Positions 1-11,623 of a stretch of DNA of 64,000 nucleotides are shown here, in pieces. Both the position numbers and the translations under genes were made by a program. The notes under the pieces are model-generated. The model searched no databases, was not told where the DNA came from, and saw nothing but the letters and a program-made list of their open reading frames with translations. This DNA is from Vespula vulgaris (taxonomy: Eukaryota; Arthropoda; Insecta; Hymenoptera; Vespidae). Within the stretch, counting starts at the first letter, position 1; each line of letters starts with the position of its first letter. The stretch spans positions 6,999,501-7,063,500 of the forward strand of contig NC_066589.1 of assembly GCF_905475345.1 (NCBI RefSeq), written 5' to 3'.

Positions 1-2196
1 CCTTTGTACTTTACGAGATTAGTTATGGTCGTTGCTAAATTGTTAATCCATTTATGTCGCTTCTATGCTTTTCTCATTCTTATTCTTTTCTTATTATCTT
101 TTTTTTTTTATATATAAATGAAACAAAAACGATCTTAGACGCGGATGATAAATTTGAAGTTAAAATCTTCGAATGTAAGATCGAACAGTGAAAGTAGAAA
201 GTCATCGAATGTTTCACGATCGTTTAGAAGTTTTACATGTTCTTTCTTTGATTTCTTTTATTTTTATTTTTATTTTTATTTTTATGAGCAAAATCATCAT
301 TAAAGATGCTATTGCAGACAATTGCTCGGATATGCCTTTGGAAATATCGTAGGTCATTTTCTCATAGTCCAGCATTAATTCCTTTTATTTCGCAATAAAC
401 CAAGAGTACTTTCAATGATGGTATTTAGAAACAACTTCTTTTTATATGTTTATATTTTATACATTAGAAATTTTTTTATTATAGTAATAGATAATTATAA
501 TATTTTATATTTTCCTTATCAAATTGTAATCTTCCGAGGAACGATTCACCTTCGGCAAACGTTCTGTCCAAATATTTGCATACCTAAGCATATGTATATA
601 GATCATTTATTGTAGCACATTATTCTGATACCATCAGTTTCGCATGCATTATCTTTGGCATTTATCAAACAACATGTTTTTCTTAACTGTTATACGTATG
701 ATCTTCAATACACATATACGTACCTATATACACATATATATACACAATCGATCCATTAAAAATTTTGCAGTTGAAGTATGACTCGGTGGATTGTTACATT
801 CGACGGGATATTAACGAGAGTTGATCGATCATCGATCAAAGATTTTGTTTATCGATCGATCGTTTTTGAACAGTAATATCTGTTTTTAACAATTAATGAG
901 TTTCAATAATTCTTTTTTGTCATTTTTCAGAATTATTTCATTGTAATTTTTCTATAGGACAATCAATCAATAAATATGTTCCTGAATAAATATTTATTTT
1001 AATGTACTAGTTTTTGTAATAATATTTATACTTTATATATACGATTTTAACTAAAAATACTAAACATTAAAGTTGTATGCTACCTTTATTTACCGTTGAC
1101 AATTCTTATTCATGCAATGATACTTGATGTGGATTTCCCGAATAAGCAATCAATAGTATTTAAGCGAAATAGAAATTTTCCTTCAACAATTATTAACCAT
1201 CCTATATCTGTCGGAGTAATTGTGATCATAGTTTTTTGTATATCGCGAACAAATATGGGGGACTTAACATACGTCAAGGTCAGTTTCTTGGTATCAATAT
1301 TATTATCAAATTTACGGGAAATACTCATACTATCATAAGTATGTATCCTATGTACATGTACCAATCATTGTAAGTCTAAATAAAATTAACTAGTTTGGAT
1401 AAAAGCTAAATATAAAAAAAAATAGATAACATTTTTTTATGTTAGATATTATGATATATTAGAAGATAAGTGAAACATTTATTGGAAGAGTAACATTATT
1501 TTTATTATATATATATATATATTATTTATAAAATTTTGGGTTATATTTCATTTGAACAAAATTAACAATATTTTTTATTAAATAATTTGAGAAGGAGAGA
1601 AACAGGAAAAATCATGAGATTTTTAAAATTTGTTTTTCTATTTTAACAAAGTTATAGAAGTTATAATTGCTAGCGACATAAATGCTATCACGAGCAATCA
1701 TATAATCTGTAAAGTTTCTTATCTGATCCGTCGATAGAAACACTTAAGAAATATTTGTTAGATAGAAAATTATAAAAATTTTACTTTTCCGAATCGTATT
1801 TACGAATGAAATCAACAAATTATAACTGAATTATTTTATTTGATAATATAACTTTTTGTTTATAGTGTTTATATCCAATAATCGATCGATAAAAAAGATT
1901 TATTTGAATTTTAAGTTTTAACATTTTTTTTTATCAAGGTATTGAAATTTTTTTCTTATAATATAATATTTATAATATATTCATCTTATTAAAATATAAA
2001 TTAAAACATACTCTTTTAAAAATAAAGAAAATTAAAAATAAACTTTTTATCAGTTGATAAAGTAGAAATTGTGGCTTTTAATTGTCGATAATGTAGATGA
2101 TATAATCTGCACAACATTAAGCAATTAGTTGTATTGTTTCAAATATACTCGTAAGATGTCAGTATTTAATAACCATTAAGCACATACATTTTATTC
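1..2196. other. AT-rich non-coding stretch
   Basis: No open reading frame here looks like a real protein; the short ones are AT-driven. It holds poly-T and TTTTTA-type simple repeats near 261-284, a small TA run near 1507-1522, and a cluster of GATCGATC-type motifs at about 822-866. Nothing else was recognised. Confidence 0.5.
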
Positions 2197-2539
2197 TACA
2201 GGGTGTTCGAAATGCGAACAAAATATTTTACTTTCGATAATCGATCAAGGTCTAATTTTACAATAACCAAAATCTATAAACATATTATGGGTACAAAGTA
2301 TCTTAAAATTTCATGTTAAAAATATATCAATACAAAAAGTGTACGATAAAAATAAAAAAAGTATATCAATACATAAATATGTAATTTAACAACGTTTACA
2401 CATATATTTCTATATAACATATACATTAATTAACACTATATGATAATACAAACTATGTTCACTATCAGTAGAAAATATTAAAAAATATCATTAAAATATA
2501 AGTAAAATAATAGATCATAAACTTTCTGAACACCTTGTA
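2197..2539. mobile_element. MITE-like element with imperfect terminal inverted repeats
   Basis: The left end reads TACAGGGTGTTCGAAA. The right end, on the opposite strand, reads TACAAGGTGTTCAGAAA. Both start with TA, as expected for a Tc1/mariner-type TA target. About 340 bp of AT-rich, non-coding DNA lies between them, so any transposase would have to come from elsewhere. The family is not identified. The inverted ends are seen directly; calling it a MITE is inference. Confidence 0.5.
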
Positions 2540-5500
2540 TAAGTAGATAGGACCAAGCTTACTATTCATGTCACGTATTTGTAGATCGGTCTGACGTTTA
2601 AACGATTATATCATAAAATCGTACATAATAATTTGTTCATTTATAATAATAATTTATTTCCGAAGCCTTTAATTGAAAAGAATTTCTACAGGATTTATTT
2701 CGAACGTCAACGCGATCGTATTTTCACGTCGATCTTTACAGGATACCGTTTCCAACAAACGATCATCCATTTGCCGAGTAAGAAAGACGAAAACACACGA
2801 AGATTACCGAACGAAGGAAGCTGACTTTACGAATCACATCGACAGTTGCGTGTCGGTCCCCGTGCCGTGCGGTACGTTATTTGGTATTCTCTTTCTTCTT
2901 TTGTGAAGTTGATTATTATTACTTTTTTTTTCTTTTTCTTATGTCAGATATATACGTATATGCATACTACTCGTATTAATCTACTGTGATTTAGAAGTTC
3001 GTCGTGTATGTTTCAAAGCACGATCGACGATTTCATCAACGAAGTAAGTTTGACGAACATATTATTTTATTCCGTTGTTAATTCGACATACATTTGTTTA
3101 AACATTTAAACAAGTAATATAAATAATAATTATAAATAAATAAAAAATAGTCAATAATAAATATGACATATAAACCGGAAGTCTTCTTACATATCGTTCT
3201 AAAGTATTTTTTACAGTATTTTAATAAGTCCTTTTTTCGACAATTAATCGTCATTTATTATTTATTGATTTCAAATATATATATATATGTGTGTGTGTAT
3301 GTTTATATATATATATATATATATATATTACGCTTATCGATTATCCTCGAAGTTACTAGAAAAACAATATCCAAATACTATTTCTTTTCCGTACCTACGT
3401 CGAACATACGGCTTCACCGTTGTGTCCTCGTCGTTAATGCAAGCTAATTCTCTCGCTATCTCTGCAAATGGTATTTGCTTCAAGAAAATGCCGGTCTGAT
3501 AAAATTCAATAAAAAATTATCTGAATGGTTTTAACTGATTACGTTTAATTGTATTGCTCCTTTCGATTCGATTAAAGTCGAATCTTAATGCAAACTAAAA
3601 TTCATTCGGAACTTAACCTTACAAACGTTTAACGCCTTGTTAAAACATTTATAATCTTTTTTCTTTTTTTTTCCCTTCATCATGATTATTATTAGTATAT
3701 AGTAAAACATATTATTTGTGGTTATAATTTTTTTCTTATACATTTTTCGACTTTAGTTTTTTTTTTACATAGTAGAAATATGATAATTGATGATATAATA
3801 GTGTATCTAATTCACGAAAAGTATCTAACCTATAAGCAAACGATTACGATCAAAGATCACGATATTTATCAGTCATTTCGTTATAAGTATATAAGTCATC
3901 GATATGTATCTTGTCAGTTATCGAAAATTAGAGTTCGATCTATTCTAACATATGTAGTGCTTATTATCGGCCATATTTGTGTTCATTCACTTTATTGCTA
4001 TACATTATCATTTTTCTCGATCGTATAAAAACATTTATGATTCAATAACCTGTTGGAAGAAGATATTAAAATATTTTTTTTTGTTTAAATTAAAAGAAAA
4101 AGATACTTGAAATTCAAATTAATTTGATAATAATAAGCGTTAATCATTGCAAAATTATTATTATAATTTTTCATTCAATGAAATATTATCTCCGAATATA
4201 AGTGGAAAAATTGTCTTCACAAAATATATGCAAAGAGATTGTATGAAATGCTGAGTTAGTAACTATGTATATGGCGATAACGTTTCAACGTGTCCAGTAA
4301 CGAGAACGTTTCAACCGTGGAACAAGTTAGTGGAATTTTGTAAGAGGCCCCGTAGATCGGCTCGTGGAAACTAGTTCGTACGTTCTAATCGTAATCATGA
4401 TTTCTATTGCATTCTAATGAAACAATAGATGTATAAGATTTAGACAATGTATATAAAATTTTATTGATATACCTTTTTAGGTTAAATTATTTTGTTTCTT
4501 AAGTAATGAACGATGTAGATCTAATCGTTTAGAATTATTATATATTTATAACAGTATATAGGGTGTACAAAAAAAATATATATAATATTTTTTCCATTTA
4601 TATCCGTTATATTGAATTCTCGTTTTAATAAATAATGAATGCTGTAGAATTGTTACAATGAAATAATATTTAAAATAAAATATATAGGATGTAAACACGC
4701 AATATATGTATATATATGAAATTTATTTTATATTTAGTTGATATCAAGTTTGGTCATGAAAATGATCAATGCTTTATACGATGCTGCTTACATAAAAATA
4801 TTTTAAAATTGTTATGGAAATTTTATAATATAGAAGATATAACAAATTTTTATTTCACGTATATACGTTCACGTTGTTAGGTTAAGTTCTCGTTTGCTTT
4901 TGTCTTATGTACATACGTATAATCCTACGAAAAAGAAAGAAAAAGAAATTAGAAAGAAGAGAGAAGAGGACTGAAGAAAGGAAGAGAGAAGAGAGGTCAG
5001 TCACGAAACGATACTTCTTTTATTTAGAGAATTACGAGAGTGGAACGAAGCTCGCAGGTGCACGAACTTAGAGAAGGCGATGCGTGCGAATTAGCTCGAG
5101 TACACTTCTCTATATCTCCCTTCGTTTCAGCTTGCTACATTTCGTAAGTCAGTTAGTTTCGATTAAAGAGGAAAGAAAGAAAGATCTAATCTAAAATCTG
5201 AATCGAGAAAAATCATAAAACGAGAAAAAAGAAAGACAAACTTTCATATCTGTATGTAAACAAAATTTTTAATGAGTTACATAGATTAAAAAAAATATAT
5301 ATATATGTATAATGATAAAGTATTAATTAATATAGTACATATATATTATCATTTTTTATTTTAATAAGGTTATTACTGAAAATTAATAATATTTTTCTAA
5401 TCATAATACAAGTTATTATTCATTAATACGATTTATCTATATTCAATATCTAAATATCTTTTTTCAAAATTTTTTGCTTGGAAAATTTTAATAAATACAT

Positions 5501-6056
5501 AATAATATAGATTATTATTATTATTATTATATGAATAAAAAGTAGGATATGAATATGTATGTAGGCTAATTGATTCGATATCACGTAGGATGGGATCATT
5601 TTGCAGTGTTCAGTATTAATTAAAACAACCTTCGCACGGTCTCCATCATCGAACGCGTTATGAGTGATTAGATTGAGTGTGGGACGAGTTACTTTGGCCA
5701 TCATATATAATCAAACGTTTTCTATTTTCTAAAAGATTATTTTGCTGAAGAAGAAGAAGAATATGTAAAGATAAAATCGATAAAATATCGTACTCGATAG
5801 ATTAGAATCTTAGAAACCCAGAAACTTTTGATTCATCCTATATTTAACATATTTGAGTAATATATTATAATACAATATCTTATATGATTTATATATAATA
5901 TTGTAATAAAACAAATTTATAATAATATATTATTTGACATATATCTATTGAATTATAATGCAAAAACATTATATTGTATACTCAAATATTTTTTATTATA
6001 ATATATATATTTATAATATATAATATAATATATATATAAATATAATATATATATAA

Positions 6057-6061
<5 letters not shown>

Positions 6062-6101
<40 letters not shown>
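6062..6101. repeat. (TA)n microsatellite
   Basis: About 20 uninterrupted TA units, flanked upstream (about 6000-6061) by interrupted TA/TAA sequence. Confidence 0.9.
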
Positions 6102-6106
<5 letters not shown>

Positions 6107-6624
6107 GAATGTCTCCTATTTATTGAGATATGGAAATAATATTGTTTCATGAAATCAATTTTACATTAAGAAAAATTAATGAGTGTAATTAATACGGAAC
6201 GATCTAACAAATTGCTCGATTAGTGTAATGAAAAAAAGTAATTTTTATGAAGGTGATGACAGCACTTACAACGTGTATTTTTAGAAGGAAATAGAAGGTG
6301 GTAGACTTTGGTCGCTGATCGAAAATCGTTAGTAGTGTCTGGTATTTCATACCGGTACCATAATGACGGCCATTCGTCGTTCTGTGTAGTATCTTATGCA
6401 AGAGCACACGGAAAAGAATCGTTCGTTCGCACGTAAAGCAGCGACTTGTCTCTCTCTCTCTCTCTCCCTTTCTTTCTCTTTCTTTCTCCCCTTCTCTCTC
6501 TATCTCGCTCTTTCTCGATATATATCGTGAGACGAGGATCGACAACGTGACTCACACTGGCCTCGCTTCCGATCCAGCCCACCGTTAGAAAGATCTATAC
6601 AGATCAGGTTCCTATCTTCTCTCT

Positions 6625-6627
<3 letters not shown>

Positions 6628-6660
<33 letters not shown>
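6628..6660. repeat. (CT)n microsatellite
   Basis: About 16 uninterrupted CT units. A second, interrupted CT tract lies at about 6449-6510. Confidence 0.9.
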
Positions 6661-6663
<3 letters not shown>

Positions 6664-6762
6664 CATTTAAATTTTTCATCGAAGATTATCTTACGATTAT
6701 GTATGTTCGCGATCGTAAATAATTATTAGTTTCCCGTCGAACCAATCGAAGAAATTTTGTGC

Positions 6763-6803
<41 letters not shown>

Positions 6804-6854
6804 CACGGTAGTAAATGAAGTTTTGTTTAGTTGAATATTGACCTTGACAATGTG

Positions 6855-7045
6855 ATTTCATACTTTATTTTATTTATGTCAAGTTAATTTTCATACTCGT
6901 ATTATCTATTTTAAGTAATTTCTACACTTGTTAATTTATTTATATTAAGTTATTTTGATACCTATTTTTTTACTTAAGTTAAGGTAATTCCATACTTGCT
7001 CTTTCATTTATGTCGTATTATTTTCATACTTAAATGTATAATATT
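6855..7045. repeat. degenerate ~32-bp tandem repeat (about 6 units)
   Basis: Successive units start near 6855, 6887, 6918, 6952, 6986 and 7019. Each opens with ATTTTCATACTTG-like sequence and closes with a TTTATGTCAAGTTA-like tail. Unit length varies from about 31 to 35 bp and the units have diverged. It was aligned by eye. No function is known. Confidence 0.6.
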
Positions 7046-7832
7046 CTTATATTTATTTGTCCCTTAGGGAAACTTTATCTTTAATTAAATTATTTATATT
7101 AGTTTTCATTTTTATTTATTTCATTTCTTAGTGATTTTTTGTCTTATTTCTAAATCGACAGTCATAATCATTTAATAACGGGATGACCAAATGCACGTCT
7201 CGTGCTGTTTCGTAAGATAAGTAGCAATTTCATTGGTTGCGCGCGTGTGTGTGTGTATGTGTCTGCCTGCATGCATGCAGCCACCCCTCTCTCTCTCATA
7301 CACGCACACACACATACATACACATTTATAAATTATAATTTTAGTCGGATCTTTATGGTCTCTCACGAGTTCAGAATGAAGAAGCTCACTATACCTTTCC
7401 TTTTGTTTTTTGAACAATGAAAGAAGTTAGGTATGTTGTCTTCTATGATTATTATTTGTTCAGAAAAACAATTTTATTTATAAATTTCTAAAAAATTATA
7501 ATTTGAAATAAGACACCGATCGTGAGATAAATAATTAAAGTTTCATTTTCGTTCATTTTATCTATTATTATCTAAATACAAATGTTATTGCAAAATTAAT
7601 ATAAACATTTCTGAAAGATTTCTTATTGGAGATAGGCACTGATCCAGAAAAAAAAGAAACAATTAGAAATTTATTTTCTTTCATATTTACTTCTAATTTT
7701 ATGCTAATCGATGCAATCTAATCGTTCATTGTTAATAACTACTGGAGTGAGCTAATTTTCTAAAAATTATAATTTCTAATATGCTTTTCCTTCGATGTAT
7801 TTTTTATATGTACTATAATTATTATCATTACC

Positions 7833-7864
<32 letters not shown>

Positions 7865-8539
7865 AATCATTATTATTATTATTACTATTATTATTATAAT
7901 TGAATGCTCTTAAAATATGTTTAACAAGCATAAATAAAGTCTCGATGATCACGCAAGCTACTCCTCCCGTGTCGTTTCACATATCCGTTAGTGCATCCGT
8001 CACGTTAGGCGCCAAATTTTTTATTCGACCGTCGATGTCGCGTCCGTTTCCAACATTAAAAATTCGTCGAAAGAACTCGTGTACGCGCTCATGCGTATCT
8101 CCCTGTCCTGTGTACCGAACTCCACCTGCTGCTTCCTGCTTCCTCTCTTGCTTCCTTTCCTGCTTCATTCTTTCCATTTCAATGAAATATTGTTAATTCT
8201 TTTGTCTTTTTCGCGATAAAGAATTATACAAAAATTGTTTATAATTCTTATTATTCTTTTTTTTTTAATTTGTCTATGTGTACACAATCTGTATGAATTT
8301 TTTGATAAAAAATATATTATTAAAAACTTCGAGCCTTCGAATCATCGAAGCTTTGATCGATCGAGAAACTCGTGGAAGATTTGCCATCCGAGAGCGAGAT
8401 TCAAAGATCGATGCAAGGATCTACCGGTCGCATTTACCGTTACGAGATCTCTAACGGGATGCGAAGAGAACGGCGAAGTGAAAGAGACGATTTTGCTCTT
8501 TCCTGATCGACCATATGCACACATGCATATATATACATA
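7046..8539. other. non-coding DNA with two GC-richer islands
   Basis: Contains CA/TG and TC tracts (7245-7325), an ATC/ATT triplet run (about 7826-7900), and two islands at 7950-8170 and 8340-8510 that stand out from the AT background. The first ends in CTTCCTGCTTCCT-type direct repeats. Reading frames cross both islands on both strands, but none resembles a known protein and splice sites are not convincing. They may be regulatory or untranslated exons. Confidence 0.35.
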
Positions 8540-8779
8540 TACAGGGTGGGTCAAAATTCTCTAAACGGGTCAAAAGTTCCTAGATAATTTTAAAAATCAA
8601 TTATTCTTTTTCGAGACTTCTTAGAGAAATTTATTTTTCGAATTGTTAAACTGCAAATCTAGCTTGTAAAATTACAAAGCCTAACTATGAGCTTAAAACC
8701 TTTCGTAATATAATAATTAATTTTTAAAATCATTTAAGAACTTTTGATTCATCTACGGATTTTTGGTTCATCCTGTACA
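8540..8779. mobile_element. 240-bp palindromic MITE-like element
   Basis: The ends are inverted copies: TACAGGGTGGGTCAAAA on the left, and TACAGGATGAACCAAAA when the right end is read on the minus strand. Inside, the left arm AAAGTTCCTAGATAATTTTA pairs imperfectly with the right-arm sequence ending AAGAACTTTT, so the whole element could fold as a long hairpin. The flanking dinucleotide is TA on both sides. There is no coding capacity. A diverged relative may lie at about 22680-22840. Confidence 0.6.
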
Positions 8780-9195
8780 TACACACATACGTACATACGT
8801 CGAATAGAAATTTCAACGAAAATAATCATATGCGTGAATTCGTGCGTGATATTATTATTGTTATCATTATCAGATGAAAGTCAACATACTTTTTTGTGAG
8901 AACTGGTTCATTTCCCTCAAGAAATTGTTTTTATTGTATTCATCTGTTTATCGTACGTAAGATCAATTCTTTGCATGCTCAATTTGTTTTGTTTCTTTTT
9001 TATCTCATATAATTAACCGTAATAAAAGTTTTATACAATTATTTTTATAATATTGCATTGTCATACAAAAAATTTCTTGCCTCATTAAATTTTTTTTTGA
9101 TTCTCATAAATATATCAAAAATTATCTTATATTTAAATTACAAAATGTGCAATATTAAAATATTCTAATTTTGAATATATATTCGATTAAGTTTT

Positions 9196-9245
<50 letters not shown>

Positions 9246-11623
9246 CGTAAAACACATTAAAGATTGAAATCTTTTACTATCAACGTTCTCCTTCGTGGAA
9301 CACGATTACAATTTGCAATAAAACTTTTCCAAATCCCGTCACGGTGCGCCGGTCTCTGTATGCGCAACGACGATGCAACAGTTGTACGTAATTACCTTTA
9401 ATCATGCAGTGACGTTTTCTATGTGTAATTCGACACTGTGAAGGGCTTGTCGAAATGAATAAAATGAACACTCCTTGTAATTTTATACGATCGAATGATT
9501 TTTTTCGAAACTAGTAAATAATATTAAAGAAAAAAAAAAAAAAACAAATTGAATACACTTCTGAGATTTGTTTACATGTTTTTTTAATTTTGAAGTTACA
9601 CATTCACATATATCTCTTTTATTTCATTTTTATACTTGGCAGTATAGTTATAGTAATGGATTAATTATTATGGAATAATTAATATAACAAAAGTTATATT
9701 GTAAATTTCATATTAAATAATTTCTTTTTTTAATTTATATATCAGAATTAATTTCTTATAAGAAAATGTACAGTACAGTTATACTACTATAATCAATTTT
9801 ACACACAATCGTATCATTTTATTTTTTCTTTTTATTGTAGCCACGAAAAAATAAAATTGATTTATACAGAATGAAACTAACATTACAATCGATTAATTGG
9901 AAATTCTTTATTTCTTTTCTTCTACAAGTTGATGATGACTCATTTTATAGGAAGTTAGGAAGCTTATCTTGATAACGCGAGGAGAGATAAGCGATAAGAA
10001 AAAAGAAACGAGAAAATTCAGACACTTTTTCTGTTGTTGATTAGTGAACAATGAACATGAGATAAGTGAGGAAAAGTAGAATTTAAAATATTTTTTCACG
10101 ACAATTAATTAATTTTAATTTTTCTAACGTTTACAAGAGAGAGAAAGAGAGAGACGAACGATGCTACGTGTAGCCTTCAAACTACGTTCGCCACGTTTAA
10201 TCCATATCGATTATGAGGTGGAAATGTGCACTTTTGTAGCTTCGTTTGTCAATAACAAAGGATTTTAGCTATGCGTCATTGTCATAGCTTTAAAAATAAA
10301 ATAAAATATAATCAAACAATAATAATGGTAACAATATGATGGTTACAAGATAATTAAAATTTCATTTCTATCTCCTTTATTATTTATTATAGAAAAGAAA
10401 AACACGATAACTGTGATTTATGTAGTTACAATCTTTCGCGATAATATTAAGTCGAATCTGGAAATCTCTATTCATCCCTTTCACCAGAAAGTTCCATTTC
10501 ATTCGAGGAGAAAGTCTCAGTGCCTAGGTGAGACGAACTTTATACTCCGAAACTGTGTTACATTATTTACGTATACGTTTCTTGTGTGTTTCGACTGCTC
10601 CGATCTATCTGTGCTAATTATTCTCAGCATATTCACAACTTCAATAAGTGTATAAAATAAAATTGCATAAAATAAAGTAACAATAAAATTGTTAAAACAA
10701 TAACGAAAGAAATAACAATGAAATAGGATTAATATAAACATTAAACATTCTTTTATTAATGTTATATTTGCGCTAAGTCCTTGTTTGGACCAACAGAGAA
10801 ATCTTCTTTTCCTTTCTTTTACTAGTCTTTCCACATTCATTGGTCTTACCTTTTCTTCCTCTCGATTCTTGTTCCCTCTTTCCCTTTTATCAATTTTAAA
10901 CATCACTTTTTTCTCCTTTTACATTCTTCTTCCACTTTTATCTTTTACTTTGCATCCTACCTTATCTACCTCGATCAACTTCGTTTTTCATTCACGTATT
11001 CGACAGATGTCACTATTTTATTCTTCCACCATAGATGTCACCATCTTATTTTTCTTCCCACCTTGTCCATCACTAACCAATGTGCACCACAATCTTACAC
11101 GCATATTTTCTTTTCTCTCGACCCTACGATAATCGAAAGAACACAAGAATCGAAAGAACACAATTTCCAAACACATGACATAGATGTCATGTATGCACAC
11201 CAGTTGACCAATTTTCAGTATTTTATATCTAAATAAATTCAAAAACATTATATATATATCTATATATAATATAATATAAGTAAAAATAAATAAAATATAA
11301 ATTTTATAACATTTAAAACATACTAGTCGGACTATAAATAATGATATAATTTATACTAATTAAATATGTTATATAACAATAAATATAAATATTGTAATAT
11401 TTAACATTTATAGATAAATAAGGCTCCATTGTAGGTTAATTAATAAATAGTTGTGTCGTGTAATAAAACTAATGTTTTTTATTTTTTATTTGATATATAC
11501 GCATATATACGTAAGTATATTATATTTATTTTATATAAATATAATATACATATTAATTTTGTTTATATAAGTATTATAATAACGTATTTATACTTTCTAT
11601 TTGATTTGATAAGAAGAAAAAGA
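8780..11623. other. non-coding DNA upstream of myosin VI
   Basis: AT-rich, with a (TA)n run at 9200-9241 and GC-richer patches at about 9290-9465 and 10140-10260. Pyrimidine-rich sequence at 10790-11130 creates long but low-complexity reading frames on both strands. Short direct repeats occur at 10990-11060 and 11131-11163. Untranslated first exons of the myosin VI gene may lie here, but none could be defined. Confidence 0.4.
9200..9241. repeat. (AT)n microsatellite
   Basis: About 21 uninterrupted AT units in the spacer upstream of the myosin VI gene. Confidence 0.9.

Larger units (their letters stand above)
2540..6854. other. non-coding DNA with GC-richer islands
   Basis: Mostly AT-rich, with GC-richer, CpG-containing patches at about 2690-2880 and 4960-5170. 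The second is preceded by a purine-rich (GA) tract and carries a CGTAAG donor-like sequence near 5143. It could be a non-coding first exon or promoter, possibly of the downstream myosin VI gene, but no splice partner can be proven. A TA run lies at 3304-3328. No protein family was recognised in any frame. Confidence 0.4.

Noticed and set aside
4557..4695. Paired TATAGGGTGTACAAAA / TATAGGATGTAAAC motifs
   Set aside because: They are in direct, not inverted, orientation and very AT-rich; not enough for a mobile-element call.
6204..6582. Frames encoding RERERGERE-type peptides
   Set aside because: Translation of a CT/GA microsatellite.
7900..8196. 98-codon frame (+) and 66-codon frame (-) across the GC-richer island
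   Set aside because: No recognisable protein on either strand; the minus frame is made of a QERKQE-type repeat from CTTCCTG repeats. Kept only as a possible regulatory island.
10517..11132. Long overlapping frames on both strands (129 and 115 codons)
   Set aside because: Low-complexity pyrimidine/purine sequence; products are Lys/Arg/Glu- or Phe/Ser/Leu-rich with no family resemblance and no splice context.
11453..11623. Upstream extension of the myosin VI first exon frame
   Set aside because: It is AT-rich and hydrophobic and not part of any myosin VI; the family N-terminus begins at 11624.
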